Origin: Cyclobacterium plantarum
Lineage (GTDB): Bacteria > Bacteroidota > Bacteroidia > Cytophagales > Cyclobacteriaceae
NCBI RefSeq assembly: GCF_011290685.1
Contig: NZ_JAANYN010000010.1
Coordinates: 1 to 64,000 of the forward strand
DNA: 64,000 nt
Direction: 5' to 3'
Under the pieces are notes generated by a model, which searched no databases, was not told the DNA's origin, and saw only the letters and a list, made by a program, of their open reading frames with translations. Each line of letters opens with the position of its first letter. The stretch's first letter is position 1. Shown in pieces: positions 43,699 through 53,738 of this stretch. Both the position numbers and the translations under genes were made by a program.

Positions 43699-44553
43699 CT
43701 ATTCAAATAAAATCAGGAGTATTGGTAGTGAGAAAGAGAGTTCCAGCCGCCTTCTTGCACTGCTTATATTACTGGGATGCTCCATGAAACTTATGGCATG
43801 AATTAATATCATCATCCCCCAGATCAGGGTGTAGCGGTGATAAAAAGAGGGCAAGATGATAAAAAGGATCAACATATACATCAGGGAAAAGGCAACTAGT
43901 CCCCAAAGCAATTGGCGGGTCCTCTTTTTACCCAAAACTGTCATGATGGAATGATGGCCCTGAGCTTTGTCCAAAGCAGCATCCATATAAGACAAAAACA
44001 CCAGATTAAACCAGGCCAAAGCAAAATAGCCAGCAGCATAAAATAACCAATTCCAGGACTCAAACCCAAAATCCTGTTGCCAAAAGGGCACTAAGACAAT
44101 ACCACAAACATACAACAAAGCAATGGCAGCTTCCTTAAAAACAGCCAATTTTACATATGCAAAGCGCAAACCTATGATCACAATCATAATCAGAGTAATC
44201 AATAGCAGACCAGCGCCCAATAATCCATCCCAGGATAGCCATTTTAAAGCAAGTACTATTCCCAGGATTGAAATAAAGGCTGTAATCAGGCTAAGCTTGT
44301 TAAAATGCTTTTGATGATAACGATGTCGTCTGGACAGGGCCTTTTGAGGTATTTTTTTTGCGTCTAAAAGATGGTCAAAAGTATATATGGTCCAAACAGC
44401 CATTCCCAGCAAGATGTAAAGAAAGAGAGGCAAGGACAACCCCATCATGTCCCCGAAAAAGAACAAGCCAGCACATGCCCCAGCCACCACATCCAGCGAT
44501 AGCATATTGGCTTTATCGATAAATCTTAAAGAAATTTTTTGAATCAAACTCAC
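43699..44553 (-). CDS. UbiA-like membrane prenyltransferase family protein
   Basis: The 284-residue protein has seven to nine membrane segments. Two Asp-rich spots lie where UbiA enzymes bind prenyl diphosphate: TFDHLLDAKK near 60 and SYMDAALDKAQGHHS near 190. The first lacks the canonical NDxxD, so activity is uncertain. UbiA enzymes attach prenyl chains in quinone, haem, chlorophyll or lipid synthesis. Pairing with the methyltransferase downstream suggests a small lipid or quinone-like pathway. Confidence 0.7.
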   Translation of the reverse strand: MSLIQKISLRFIDKANMLSLDVVAGACAGLFFFGDMMGLSLPLFLYILLGMAVWTIYTFDHLLDAKKIPQKALSRRHRYHQKHFNKLSLITAFISILGIVLALKWLSWDGLLGAGLLLITLIMIVIIGLRFAYVKLAVFKEAAIALLYVCGIVLVPFWQQDFGFESWNWLFYAAGYFALAWFNLVFLSYMDAALDKAQGHHSIMTVLGKKRTRQLLWGLVAFSLMYMLILFIILPSFYHRYTLIWGMMILIHAISFMEHPSNISSARRRLELSFSLPILLILFE

Positions 44554-44646
44554 TCATTTATTTATTTGAAGGCAATTTAAATAATTGATCCTTCCAAATC
44601 ATTCAAAAATTTCCGTAATTTCCCTTTTAGCAGAACCATCACCTTT

Positions 44647-45279
44647 ATGAGAAAAATCATCTATGCCCTTTTTTTGCTTTTGGGCCACGGGGCTTTTGCG
44701 CAACAGCCTGTAAAAGTAGCCTGCGTAGGCAATAGCATAACGGAGGGGCCAGGCAGAAACCACCCGGACAGTTACCCTTTACAATTACAAAAAAAGCTGG
44801 GTAAAGCTTACCTGGTAAAAAACTTTGGAGTAAGCGCAAGAACCCTGATGAAAAAAGGAGATTTCCCTTTCTGGAATGAGCCTCAATTTGAACAGGTAAA
44901 GGAATTTGAACCTGACATCCTGGTCGTCAAGCTGGGAACAAATGACTCCAAACCCCATAACTGGATCCACAAGGAATCATTTATAGAAGACTATGTAGCA
45001 ATGATTGAAACCTATAAAGAACACATGCCGCCTGATGGAAAGATCTACATTTGTCTTCCTGTTCCGGTCTTTGAAGACAACTATGGCATCACCGAAAAAA
45101 TCATTGTAGAGGAAATGGTTCCTCTGATTAAGGAAGTAGCCATGAAAACAGGATCTATGGTCATCGATTTGCATTCGGCATTGGCGCCCCATGCCGAACT
45201 ATTCCCGGATGGCGTACATCCAAATAAAAAGGGGGCAAAAATCCTCGCTCATACTGTGGCACAAAACATAAAACCATAA
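44647..45279 (+). CDS. Secreted SGNH/GDSL hydrolase
   Basis: The 210-residue protein has a signal peptide ending near AFAQQ (residue 19). SGNH blocks: CVGNSITEGPG (block I, Ser), ARTLMKKG region (block II Gly), KLGTNDSKPHNW (block III Asn), and FPDGVHPNKKGA (Asp and His). Such enzymes deacylate esters, including acetylated sugars. It is divergent from the UbiA-like gene and monocistronic. Confidence 0.9.
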   Translation: MRKIIYALFLLLGHGAFAQQPVKVACVGNSITEGPGRNHPDSYPLQLQKKLGKAYLVKNFGVSARTLMKKGDFPFWNEPQFEQVKEFEPDILVVKLGTNDSKPHNWIHKESFIEDYVAMIETYKEHMPPDGKIYICLPVPVFEDNYGITEKIIVEEMVPLIKEVAMKTGSMVIDLHSALAPHAELFPDGVHPNKKGAKILAHTVAQNIKP

Positions 45280-45453
45280 ATTTGAAAGTGATGACTATGC
45301 CACCAGAAAATTAATGTTACAAAACATTTGGATATGTTCTCAGTGGCTGTAAAAATAGTTTGGTAGAAAGGGTTTCCCGGTAATGATTTTTATCAGTTGA
45401 CCTTTGGATTCTTTGCCTGTTGTTTTCTAATTACCTGTCCCTTGCATAAATTG

Positions 45454-47352
45454 ATGCCACAGATGGGAGAACAAAAAGTAAATACCGATAAAAAGGCCTC
45501 CGAGAGAAAAAAATTTCTCAAAAACCTGATTCATGATATCGAAGCGCTGGATCAAATGATCCGGCAAGGAATGATTGAAAAAGAGGTACAAAGGATAGGG
45601 GCAGAGCAGGAATTCGCCCTGATCAACAAGCATTACAAACCTTCGAAAAACGGCCCCTTAATCCTTGGGAAACTGGATAACAGTCACTTTACTTCGGAAC
45701 TGGCCATGTACAACCTGGAGCTAAACCTTGATCCCCAGGAGCTGAAAGAAGGCTGTCTTTTCAAAATGGAAAAGCAACTGCGAAAATACCTTAAAAACGC
45801 TGAAGGGGTGGCATCCGGTTTTGGTGACTCCGTGATCCTTACAGGTATTTTGCCTTCCATAGACCTGAGATCGGGACAGATGGACTTCATGACGCCAAAT
45901 CCCCGCTACCAGGCCCTGGATGAAATCATCAAACAATTGAGGGGTCAGGATTTTGAACTAAATATATCAGGAGTAGACGAGCTCATTTTGGCGCATACCA
46001 ATATCCTCTTCGAAGCCTGCAATACCAGCTTTCAATGTCACCTGCAGGTAAGCGAAGAAGAATTTGTGGACCAATACAACTGGGCCCAAATGATTTCTGG
46101 TCCTGTGTTATCGGTTTGTACCAATTCCCCATTGCTGTTTGGCAGGGAATTGTGGTCCGAAACCAGAATACCCCTCTTTCAGCAGAGCATCGATATCCGT
46201 AGCAAAGGTTATCACCTGAAGGAAAGAGAACAAAGGGTATCCTTCGGAAATCAGTGGATCCGGGAAACCACGGAAATCTATAAAGAAAACATTGCCCGGT
46301 TTCCCCTGATCCTTACCCATAAGTCAACGGATAATTCCTTAAACGTGCTGGAAGAGGGAGGCATACCCAAATTGCAGGCATTACAGCTGCATAATGGTAC
46401 AATCTGGCGGTGGAACAGGCCTTGCTACGGAACGACCGATGGACGCCCTCATTTAAGAATAGAAAACAGATACCTTCCTTCCGGACCCACCATCATAGAC
46501 GAAATGGCCAATTTGGCACTCTGGGTGGGCCTGATGAAGGCCATGCCTAAACAATACAAGGGATCCTGGCAAAGGAAATCATTTGAAGATACCAAAGGTA
46601 ATTTTTACCGGGCAGCTACTTCCGGTATATTCAGCAGTATGGTCTGGAATGGCCGGATGGTGCCTGTCCAAAAACTCATGCTTGACCAACTTCTGCCTTT
46701 GGCAAAAAAAGGGCTATCCGCAACAGGCATTCCTGAAGAAGAATCAAACAGATACCTGGATATCATTCAAAAAAGAATTAAATCAGGTCAAACAGGTAGC
46801 AGTTGGCTCATAAAAAGCTATCGGAATATCAAAAAACACATGAGCAGGGATGAAGCCATGGTCACCCTTACAGCAGCCATGCAACAGCGCAGGAAAGCGG
46901 ATCAACCGGTAAGTGAGTGGCTGGCTGCAGCGTCAGCAGAACTGAAAGCCATCCCCATACAGTATGACTGGATCGGCAATATCATGACCACAAACCTCAT
47001 TACTGTTCAGGAGGATGACCTGGTCACCCTGGTGGAAAAAATCATGGAATGGAATAACATCCATCACATTCCTGTAGAGGACAAACAAGGTAAATTAAAA
47101 GGTTTAATCACCACATCTACCCTTAAAAAGAACAGGGAAAAAATGGATGGAATGGAGATTGCGAGAGATATCATGATTAAGGATGTTATCACCACCGGTC
47201 CGGAAACCGACATCAAATATGCCATGCTATTAATGGTCAATAAAAAAATAAGCAGCCTGCCAGTGGTGGATGGGGACAGGCTTATCGGATTGGTAACCGA
47301 TAAGGACGCCAAAGGAGTTTGGGAAAAGCTTTATCAGAAGAACAATGACTGA
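45454..47352 (+). CDS. Glutamate-cysteine ligase-like domain fused to CBS pair
   Basis: The product (632 residues from ATG 45454; ATG 45463 is equally possible) has a GCS2-like carboxylate-amine ligase domain in residues 1-500: RIGAEQEFALINKHYKP near 45, SELAMYNLELNLDP near 85, LRIENRYLPSGPTIIDEMANLA near 330. Two CBS domains follow (IMTTNLITVQEDD near 510; IMIKDVITTGPETD near 575), which usually bind adenosine nucleotides and regulate. A ligase controlled by energy charge is an attractive reading. The next gene overlaps by 8 bases. The amine substrate is unknown; glutathione synthesis is not implied since no gshB is near. Confidence 0.83.
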   Translation: MPQMGEQKVNTDKKASERKKFLKNLIHDIEALDQMIRQGMIEKEVQRIGAEQEFALINKHYKPSKNGPLILGKLDNSHFTSELAMYNLELNLDPQELKEGCLFKMEKQLRKYLKNAEGVASGFGDSVILTGILPSIDLRSGQMDFMTPNPRYQALDEIIKQLRGQDFELNISGVDELILAHTNILFEACNTSFQCHLQVSEEEFVDQYNWAQMISGPVLSVCTNSPLLFGRELWSETRIPLFQQSIDIRSKGYHLKEREQRVSFGNQWIRETTEIYKENIARFPLILTHKSTDNSLNVLEEGGIPKLQALQLHNGTIWRWNRPCYGTTDGRPHLRIENRYLPSGPTIIDEMANLALWVGLMKAMPKQYKGSWQRKSFEDTKGNFYRAATSGIFSSMVWNGRMVPVQKLMLDQLLPLAKKGLSATGIPEEESNRYLDIIQKRIKSGQTGSSWLIKSYRNIKKHMSRDEAMVTLTAAMQQRRKADQPVSEWLAAASAELKAIPIQYDWIGNIMTTNLITVQEDDLVTLVEKIMEWNNIHHIPVEDKQGKLKGLITTSTLKKNREKMDGMEIARDIMIKDVITTGPETDIKYAMLLMVNKKISSLPVVDGDRLIGLVTDKDAKGVWEKLYQKNND

Positions 47353-48502
47353 AACACTGCTGACGACAGATAACTCAAGGATCATTTTTGCCAACCATCA
47401 GGGAAGAACATTGCCTACACTGGTAATCATTGTGGGCATTCATGGCAATGAGCCTGCCTCTGTTAATGCGATGAAAACCCTTTTCCAGGATAAAAATCCT
47501 GGAAAATTTAAATTGGAGGGAAATATTTTTGTGCTCAAGGGAAACGCTGAAGCCCTGAAATCCCATCAAAGATATATTACCAAAGACCTCAACCGGATCT
47601 GGACCAGCGAAAATTTGAACCTTGTGCGAATGAAAGACCAGGAAGAGCCAGGTTTTAGCTATCCAGAACTTAAAGAACTTGCACTGTTGGACCAATTGAT
47701 CAATTCCATAATAGCAGTTTATGGGGCCGGAAAAATTTTATTTACCGATCTCCATACTACTTCCTCGGAGAGTTGCGCCTTTTTACCTTTCAATGATACC
47801 CTCTCCAATCGCTCCATGGCCAAACATTTTCCCGTGCCTCTGGTGCTCGGAATAGAAGAATACCTCGAAGGACCTCTGATGAGTCATATCAATGATCTCG
47901 GCTATCCAGCTTTGGGTTTTGAAGCAGGGAAACATGACGATCCTCAAAGTGAAAGGAGACATGAAGCATTTATCAAACTTTGCATGGTCCATCTGGGGAT
48001 AATCGACATGTCTTCCAATGATATCGAACGAGAGGAGATGTTTTTAAAAAATAAATTGGGAATAAAAAGCGGATTTTATGAAATATTATGCCGTTACCCG
48101 ATAAGCCCGGACCAAAGGTTTGAAATGAAACCCGGTTTTTCAAATTTCAATCCCATAAAAAAAGGGCATGAACTGGCAAAAAACAATGGCCTTCCAGTAA
48201 TTAGCCGGTACAGAGGCATGGTATTCCTTCCTTTGTACCAAAATAAGGGTCAGGACGGCTTTTTTATCGTGAAACCTGTTTCTTCATTCTGGCTTGGATT
48301 GTCCAAATGGCTCAGAAAAACCTTTTTGCCAGATTTGCTGCCTTTACTTCCCGGAGTATCCAAAGTAGCCCGTTCCGAAAACAGGTATTTGGTCAATCCG
48401 GCCATTGCACGCTGGCTTAATAAGGAAATTTTTCACTTATTGGGTTTTAGAATACGCTATAAAGCGCCCAAAAGCCATTGGGAAATCATTAAACGAGATT
48501 AA
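47345..48502 (+). CDS. Succinylglutamate desuccinylase/aspartoacylase family protein
   Basis: The 385-residue protein has the zinc-site motif VGIHGNEPAS near 32 (His and Glu), DLHTTSSES near 138 (His) and GFEAGKH near 193, as in the AstE/AspA branch of M14-like enzymes that remove acyl groups from amino acids. Its start overlaps the ligase-CBS gene, so the two are translationally coupled. Synthesis of an amide by one and its hydrolysis by the other is possible. The C-terminal 120 residues are less conserved. Confidence 0.85.
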   Translation: MTETLLTTDNSRIIFANHQGRTLPTLVIIVGIHGNEPASVNAMKTLFQDKNPGKFKLEGNIFVLKGNAEALKSHQRYITKDLNRIWTSENLNLVRMKDQEEPGFSYPELKELALLDQLINSIIAVYGAGKILFTDLHTTSSESCAFLPFNDTLSNRSMAKHFPVPLVLGIEEYLEGPLMSHINDLGYPALGFEAGKHDDPQSERRHEAFIKLCMVHLGIIDMSSNDIEREEMFLKNKLGIKSGFYEILCRYPISPDQRFEMKPGFSNFNPIKKGHELAKNNGLPVISRYRGMVFLPLYQNKGQDGFFIVKPVSSFWLGLSKWLRKTFLPDLLPLLPGVSKVARSENRYLVNPAIARWLNKEIFHLLGFRIRYKAPKSHWEIIKRD

Positions 48503-48583
48503 TGTATATTCTCCTAATTTATTTTCCACCGACAAATTGCTCTGGGTTAAACCTTAGCGGTCAATTTGCAGTTTAGAATCTAC

Positions 48584-49357
48584 ATGCTTCATTATACCAC
48601 ATATTTTCTTGATAAAGATGCCCCCTGGGTAACTTTTGTGCATGGAGCGGGTGGCAGTAGTGCCATTTGGTTCAGGCAAATCCGGGATTTTAAAAAATCT
48701 TTCAACGTATTGCTGGTAGATTTACGTGGACACGGAAAATCCAAAAACCACGTTTATGAAAAGTTGAAGCAATATTCGTTTGACGTTATTGGCGACGAAG
48801 TCATTGAGGTGCTGGACCACCTGAGGATCATTCAATCTCATTTCGTTGGCATATCATTGGGAACCATCATTATCAGGGAGATTACAGAAAGGCATCCGGA
48901 CAGGGTGAGCAGCATGATTTTGGCAGGAGCCATCATGAAATTGAATATCCGGGGTCAGATCCTGATGCGGCTGGGAATTTTGCTAAAGTCCGTCCTCCCT
49001 TATTTGCTGTTGTATAAATTGTTTGCCTTTATTATCATGCCTAAGAAGAACCACAAAGCATCCAGGAATCTTTTTGTGCAGGAGGCCAAAAAGCTTTATC
49101 AGAAAGAGTTTATCCGCTGGTTTACCCTGGCCGCAAAAGTCAATCCATTATTGGCATTTTTCAGAATCAAAGAAACCCCAATCCCCACGCTTTATGTCAT
49201 GGGTGAGGAGGATTACATGTTTTTGCCCTCCATTACCAAACTGGTGAAAAACCACAGCTCTGCAAAACTGGAGGTTGTTCCTGCCTGCGGACATGTGGTC
49301 AATGTGGAAAAACCTGAAGCATTCAATCAAATTGCCCTGAATTTCCTTAAAGGATAG
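48584..49357 (+). CDS. Alpha/beta hydrolase
   Basis: The 257-residue protein is a classic alpha/beta hydrolase: FVHGAGGSSAIW near 20 (oxyanion), DLRGHGKSKNH near 49, the elbow VGISLGTI near 88 (Ser), GEEDYMFLP near 208 (Asp) and CGHVVNVEKPEAF near 232 (His). Residues 115-150 form a cap with hydrophobic character, possibly membrane-facing. ATG 48584 is used; a TTG at 48566 would extend it by six residues. It follows the desuccinylase-like gene by 81 bases on the same strand. Confidence 0.87.
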   Translation: MLHYTTYFLDKDAPWVTFVHGAGGSSAIWFRQIRDFKKSFNVLLVDLRGHGKSKNHVYEKLKQYSFDVIGDEVIEVLDHLRIIQSHFVGISLGTIIIREITERHPDRVSSMILAGAIMKLNIRGQILMRLGILLKSVLPYLLLYKLFAFIIMPKKNHKASRNLFVQEAKKLYQKEFIRWFTLAAKVNPLLAFFRIKETPIPTLYVMGEEDYMFLPSITKLVKNHSSAKLEVVPACGHVVNVEKPEAFNQIALNFLKG

Positions 49358-49672
49358 CCACTTGCACCTTAGCAATTTTTTAAAACCTTTCAGTAAGCCC
49401 TTGAAAAAAAACAATCTTTTTTCAAGAATTATTGGATATAACGTAGCTAATATACTGAAAAAGAGCCTATTGAATTTTACTAACGGAATTTTTTTCAGGG
49501 CCAAAAACAATATTATCAGTTTGAAATTTTTCCACAGCTAAAATAATGTATTTCAGAATAAATAAAATATTATGTACATTTTTACCATAATTTATTTGTT
49601 AAATTATTGGTTTTATAATTTTTTACGCACTAATTTTCGAATGTTAAAGAAATGAAGAACGGATAAGGAAGC

Positions 49673-49705
49673 TAAGGGAAGTTGGAAATCCGTAAGGGAA
49701 GTTGG
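49673..49705 (+). repeat. Two 13-nt direct repeats in a candidate noncoding RNA
   Basis: TAAGGGAAGTTGG occurs at 49673-49685 and 49693-49705. The surrounding gap 49358-49766 is AT-rich, codes for nothing I can support and ends in a strong terminator 370 nt from the upstream gene, so it may carry a small RNA. Confidence 0.4.
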
Positions 49706-49728
49706 TTATTTTTTAATGTAGGGTTTGT

Positions 49729-49768
49729 CCGGGGTCTTATGGCAACATAAGGCTCCGGCATTTTTTTT
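49729..49768 (+). terminator. Terminator with GCAA tetraloop
   Basis: CCGGGGTCTTATG (49729-49741) pairs with CATAAGGCTCCGG (49746-49758) through 13 bp including two wobbles, closing a GCAA loop, followed by eight T. Confidence 0.75.
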
Positions 49769-50501
49769 ATATGATGAACTCGGTCAGAATGGCTATACCG
49801 GAGGCCAGCAAAATAATCAGCAACTTGTGCAAATTAAAGCGGTGTTGTGGGGAGCTTTCAAAGAAAATAATGGTAGAAATGTGAAGAAAGCCCCCGGCTA
49901 CCAAACCAAACAAAATATTTAAGGTTCCCCTTCCGATCAGCTGCTGATCAAAAAGAAAATCGGTAGAAATCATTCCCAAAGGAGAGGCCAGGGCGAAAAG
50001 AACAAGCAGTGAAAGAACCCCTGGTTTATTCATCCGGGTCATCAATACCGCAACCAAAGCAAAAGCTTCCGGCATTTTATGTAGAATCATCCCAATCAAA
50101 AGGGTTTCACTGCCATGATGGTGCCCGGCAAGCATGGGTTGCTTGGAAAGCAAAGTACCTTCCAGAAAAGCATGCAAAAACAAACCGATCATCAGGGTCC
50201 ATACGCTGTTGCCCATACCATGTCCGCTGTGGTCGTGGATATGTCCGTGCTCAATTCCTGATGACATAACGTCCAAAACCTGCTGCAGCAAAAATCCCAG
50301 CAGGATGTATAAACCCATATAATAGGCAGATTGCTGATCAGCAAATAGTTCCGGCAAAATATGCAATATGGTAATGGCAAATAGGTAGGCTCCCGCAAAT
50401 ATCAAGCCCAGCTTAAAACTCTTTTCCTTCCATTCCGGAATAATCAATGCCAATAAGCTCGCACCTAAGGCAGCAACAAAAAGTAAAATAAAATGCACCA
50501 T
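49767..50501 (-). CDS. ZIP-family metal transporter
   Basis: The 244-residue protein has about eight membrane helices, a His-rich loop (HGHIHDHSGHG near 85; AGHHHGSE near 125) and the ZIP metal-site motif ILHKMPEAFAL near 138, with HAFLEG before it. ZIP proteins bring zinc, iron or manganese into the cytoplasm. It follows apbE by 22 bases, so both are probably one transcript. Metal specificity cannot be told. Confidence 0.88.
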   Translation of the reverse strand: MVHFILLFVAALGASLLALIIPEWKEKSFKLGLIFAGAYLFAITILHILPELFADQQSAYYMGLYILLGFLLQQVLDVMSSGIEHGHIHDHSGHGMGNSVWTLMIGLFLHAFLEGTLLSKQPMLAGHHHGSETLLIGMILHKMPEAFALVAVLMTRMNKPGVLSLLVLFALASPLGMISTDFLFDQQLIGRGTLNILFGLVAGGFLHISTIIFFESSPQHRFNLHKLLIILLASGIAILTEFII

Positions 50502-50523
50502 AATGTAATCAGGGTTATTGGGA

Positions 50524-51582
50524 TTATTCCTTATCCACAGCAGTAATATAAGGAATCAGGCCTTCACTTACAAAGGATTGCATCTGACCCCGGTCATTAT
50601 TATAGATAAGAAATACTTCCAAACCATCCGTTGACGCATAAATTTCCTTGGCTTTTTCGATACCCAACACCATAAAAGCCGTAGCAAAGGCATCTGCGGT
50701 CATACAATCCTCAGCTACTACAGTAGCACTCAAAAGGGAATGTTCAACTGGATATCCGGTATATGGGCTGATGGTATGGGAATATTTTACGGAATCCTTA
50801 ATGTAAAAATTTCGGTAATTCCCAGAGGTAGCCATACCCTTGTTGTCTAGCGCAAGGATACTGAAAAGTTCATTGGCCAGACCTTCCTCGTCCGGACGGG
50901 AAATGCCCACTTTCCACAATTCACCTTTGTCATTTACACCCTTGCTGACCAACTCTCCTCCCACCTCCACCAGGTAGTTCTGAACACCTTTATTGCTCAA
51001 ATATTCTGCCAGCTTATCCACCCCGTACCCTTTGGCGATAGCACTAAGGTCCAGGTAAACATCCGTATTGGTCTTTCTAATGCTCTTTTGATCAAAAACC
51101 AACTGATCAAAACCCACCTGACGCAGAATCTGTTGCACTCCTGCACTGTCTTTGAAAGTAGCTCCTTCAGGGCCGAAACCCCATGCATTCACCAGGGGGC
51201 CTACCGTAGGGTCAAAAGCCCCATTGGTGGTTTCATATATGGCCTTACTTTTTTCCAATACCGGAAAAAAGTGGGGCGAATCAAAAATCAGGGAATCCAC
51301 TCTGTTGAACCTGCTGATTTCAGACTCGGGGATATAGGTAGACAAAGCCTGGTTAATCTCGGCCAGCAATGCATCAATTTCCTCCTTAAAATCTCTTCTC
51401 CCTTCATCCAGGTAGACAATCCGGTAAGTGGTTCCCATGGTTGGACCTGAAATCACCATTTTTGGATCATCCTGTTTGGGTTGCTCCGGACTGTCTTTAC
51501 TTTGTCGGTATAGGTAAACCATGAACACCACCAACAACAACAAAATGCTGTAAATGATATTTTTCTTGGCTGATTTTCGCAT
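50524..51582 (-). CDS. apbE: FAD:protein FMN transferase ApbE
   Basis: The 352-residue protein has an N-terminal membrane anchor (about 10-26) and the ApbE domain: GPTMGTTYRIVY near 46, FDPTVGPLVNAWGFGPEG near 125, LDLSAIAKGYGVDKLA near 175, VEVGGELVSKG near 200 and HTISPYTGYPV near 268. ApbE attaches FMN to proteins such as Nqr/Rnf subunits in the periplasm. No flavin-acceptor gene is in the window. Confidence 0.93.
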   Translation of the reverse strand: MRKSAKKNIIYSILLLLVVFMVYLYRQSKDSPEQPKQDDPKMVISGPTMGTTYRIVYLDEGRRDFKEEIDALLAEINQALSTYIPESEISRFNRVDSLIFDSPHFFPVLEKSKAIYETTNGAFDPTVGPLVNAWGFGPEGATFKDSAGVQQILRQVGFDQLVFDQKSIRKTNTDVYLDLSAIAKGYGVDKLAEYLSNKGVQNYLVEVGGELVSKGVNDKGELWKVGISRPDEEGLANELFSILALDNKGMATSGNYRNFYIKDSVKYSHTISPYTGYPVEHSLLSATVVAEDCMTADAFATAFMVLGIEKAKEIYASTDGLEVFLIYNNDRGQMQSFVSEGLIPYITAVDKE

Positions 51583-51713
51583 AAAACAAGGCTTGTTTTA
51601 ATTTCCCGAAAGTTAATTCTTATTTTTTAATTGCTCATCGTTTTTACCCATTATCCTGATTTACAATTCCCCGGCAGGCTTATCTTTGGTCTGCAAAGCT
51701 GGGATGAATTTTC

Positions 51714-51721
51714 TATATTTG
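51714..51721 (+). promoter_or_regulatory. -7 element of ruvB-queG
   Basis: TATATTTG matches TAnnTTTG 20 nt before the ruvB ATG; TTTG upstream at about 51685 is 25 nt away, longer than usual. Confidence 0.5.
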
Positions 51722-51740
51722 TACTTCTTAGGAAGATTAT

Positions 51741-52778
51741 ATGAGAGAAGATTATCTGCGTGGAGACCAGGAGGGCATGGCTCCCGGTGACAAGGAAATT
51801 GAAAAAGCGTTAAGGCCATTAAGCTTTGATGATTTCACTGGTCAGCAAAAGACCGTGGAGAACATAAAGATATTTGTGTTGGCGGCAAAAAAACGTGGGG
51901 AATCACTGGATCACGTATTGTTGCATGGCCCCCCTGGACTGGGGAAAACCACCCTCAGCCATATCATTGCCAATGAACTGGAATCCAGCCTGAAGATTAC
52001 CTCCGGACCGGTACTGGACAAACCTTCAGACCTGGCAGGACTGCTCACCAATCTGGAGGATGGTGATGTGCTTTTCATTGATGAAATCCACCGTTTAAAT
52101 CCAATTGTGGAAGAATACCTCTATTCGGCCATGGAAGATTTCCGTATTGACATCATGCTGGATTCAGGGCCCAATGCCCGCTCTGTGCAGATCAGCCTTA
52201 GCCCCTTTACCCTGGTGGGAGCCACCACAAGATCGGGACTGCTTACATCTCCCCTCAGGGCTCGTTTTGGCATCAATGCCAGACTGGAGTATTACGATGC
52301 GGAATTGCTTTGCACCATTGTCAAAAGATCAGCTTCCATACTTGGCACTCCGCTGGATGAAGAAGCCGCCTATGAAATTGCCAGAAGAAGCAGGGGCACA
52401 CCAAGAATTGCAAATACGCTGCTCCGGAGAACACGGGACTTTGCAGAGATCAAAGGAGATGGACGCATCAATCTGGGCATCGCTAAAATTGCTCTGAATG
52501 CCCTGAATGTGGATGAAAATGGGCTTGATGAAATGGATAACCGTATTCTTCTGACGATTATCAAGAAGTTTAGCGGAGGTCCGGTAGGTCTTTCCACCAT
52601 CGCCACAGCCTGTGGAGAAGAGGCAGAAACCATTGAAGAAGTCTATGAACCTTTCCTGATCCAGGAAGGCTATCTGAAAAGAACCAGCAGGGGAAGGACC
52701 GCCACTGAATTGGCCTACAAACACCTTAAACTGAAGCCGGATTTTGGGGGTCAATCCGGGAGTCTATTTGATTTATAG
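51741..52778 (+). CDS. ruvB: Holliday junction branch migration helicase RuvB
   Basis: The 345-residue protein shows [12 protein letters not shown] near 26, Walker [12 protein letters not shown] near 60, Walker [10 protein letters not shown] near 112, the sensor [18 protein letters not shown] near 157 with the Arg finger, and the C-terminal winged helix ([17 protein letters not shown]). It is the ATPase motor of RuvABC. queG follows after about 30 bases; ruvA and ruvC are not in the window. Confidence 0.97.
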   Translation: MREDYLRGDQEGMAPGDKEIEKALRPLSFDDFTGQQKTVENIKIFVLAAKKRGESLDHVLLHGPPGLGKTTLSHIIANELESSLKITSGPVLDKPSDLAGLLTNLEDGDVLFIDEIHRLNPIVEEYLYSAMEDFRIDIMLDSGPNARSVQISLSPFTLVGATTRSGLLTSPLRARFGINARLEYYDAELLCTIVKRSASILGTPLDEEAAYEIARRSRGTPRIANTLLRRTRDFAEIKGDGRINLGIAKIALNALNVDENGLDEMDNRILLTIIKKFSGGPVGLSTIATACGEEAETIEEVYEPFLIQEGYLKRTSRGRTATELAYKHLKLKPDFGGQSGSLFDL

Positions 52779-52808
52779 ATTCGGACTGGAAGGACCCCAT
52801 TTATTTTG

Positions 52809-53738
52809 ATGATGCAACAACAGGAGAAAAACACACTTTTGATCAAAAACACTGCTCGTAATTTGGGTTTTGATTATTGCGGAATTGCCAAAGCGGAATA
52901 CCTGGAAGAAGAAGCTCCAAAACTGGATGCCTGGCTGGCAAAAAATTACCATGGAAAAATGGCCTACATGGCCAATCATTTTGACAAAAGGCTGGATCCC
53001 AGAAAACTGGTGGATAATGCACAATCGGTGATCAGCCTGATGTACAATTACTATCCCCCAAAAAAGCTACCTGAAGGGAAAGAAGACCTGAAAATTGCCA
53101 AATATGCCTATGGCAAGGATTACCACTTTGTCGTCAAAGATAAACTCAAAAGCTTTCTGGAAATCCTCAGGGAGGAAATTGGTGAGATCAATGGCAGGGT
53201 TTTCGTAGATAGTGCACCTGTCATGGAAAGGCAGTGGGCCCAAAAAGCTGGCCTGGGCTGGACGGGCAAAAATAGCCTGCTTCTCAATAAAAACAGTGGA
53301 AGTTTTTTTTTCCTTGCAGAGTTGATCATCGACCTTCCACTTAAGTATGACAACCCCGTTACCAAAGACTATTGCGGCACCTGTACACGCTGTATCGATG
53401 CCTGCCCTACCGATGCCATTGTTCAGGACAACCTGGTGGATGCCTCCAAATGCATTTCCTACCTTACCATTGAATTGAAGGAAGAAATTCCCACTGAATT
53501 TAAGGGGGAAATGGAAAATTGGGCCTTCGGTTGTGACATATGTCAGGATGTTTGCCCCTGGAACCGCTTTTCAAGACCTCATCAGGAACCTGAATTTTTA
53601 CCCACGCCAGAGCTGGAATCCCTGGAATGGCAGGAAATGACCAAAGAAACCTTTAACCGGGTTTTTAAAAAGTCGGCCTTAAAACGCAGCAAATGGGAAG
53701 GATTAAAGCGGAATATTCAATTTATCAGACAAACTTGA
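52809..53738 (+). CDS. queG: Epoxyqueuosine reductase QueG
   Basis: The 309-residue protein converts epoxyqueuosine to queuosine in tRNA, using cobalamin and two 4Fe-4S clusters. Visible are [19 protein letters not shown] near 20, [20 protein letters not shown] near 135, and the cluster motifs [16 protein letters not shown] near 190 and [11 protein letters not shown] near 240. It forms an operon with ruvB. Confidence 0.95.
   Translation: MMQQQEKNTLLIKNTARNLGFDYCGIAKAEYLEEEAPKLDAWLAKNYHGKMAYMANHFDKRLDPRKLVDNAQSVISLMYNYYPPKKLPEGKEDLKIAKYAYGKDYHFVVKDKLKSFLEILREEIGEINGRVFVDSAPVMERQWAQKAGLGWTGKNSLLLNKNSGSFFFLAELIIDLPLKYDNPVTKDYCGTCTRCIDACPTDAIVQDNLVDASKCISYLTIELKEEIPTEFKGEMENWAFGCDICQDVCPWNRFSRPHQEPEFLPTPELESLEWQEMTKETFNRVFKKSALKRSKWEGLKRNIQFIRQT

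Noticed and set aside
45454-47352. Glutathione synthesis gene gshA
   Set aside because: The domain is GCS2-like with a CBS pair, no gshB is near and substrate residues cannot be confirmed, so no symbol was given.
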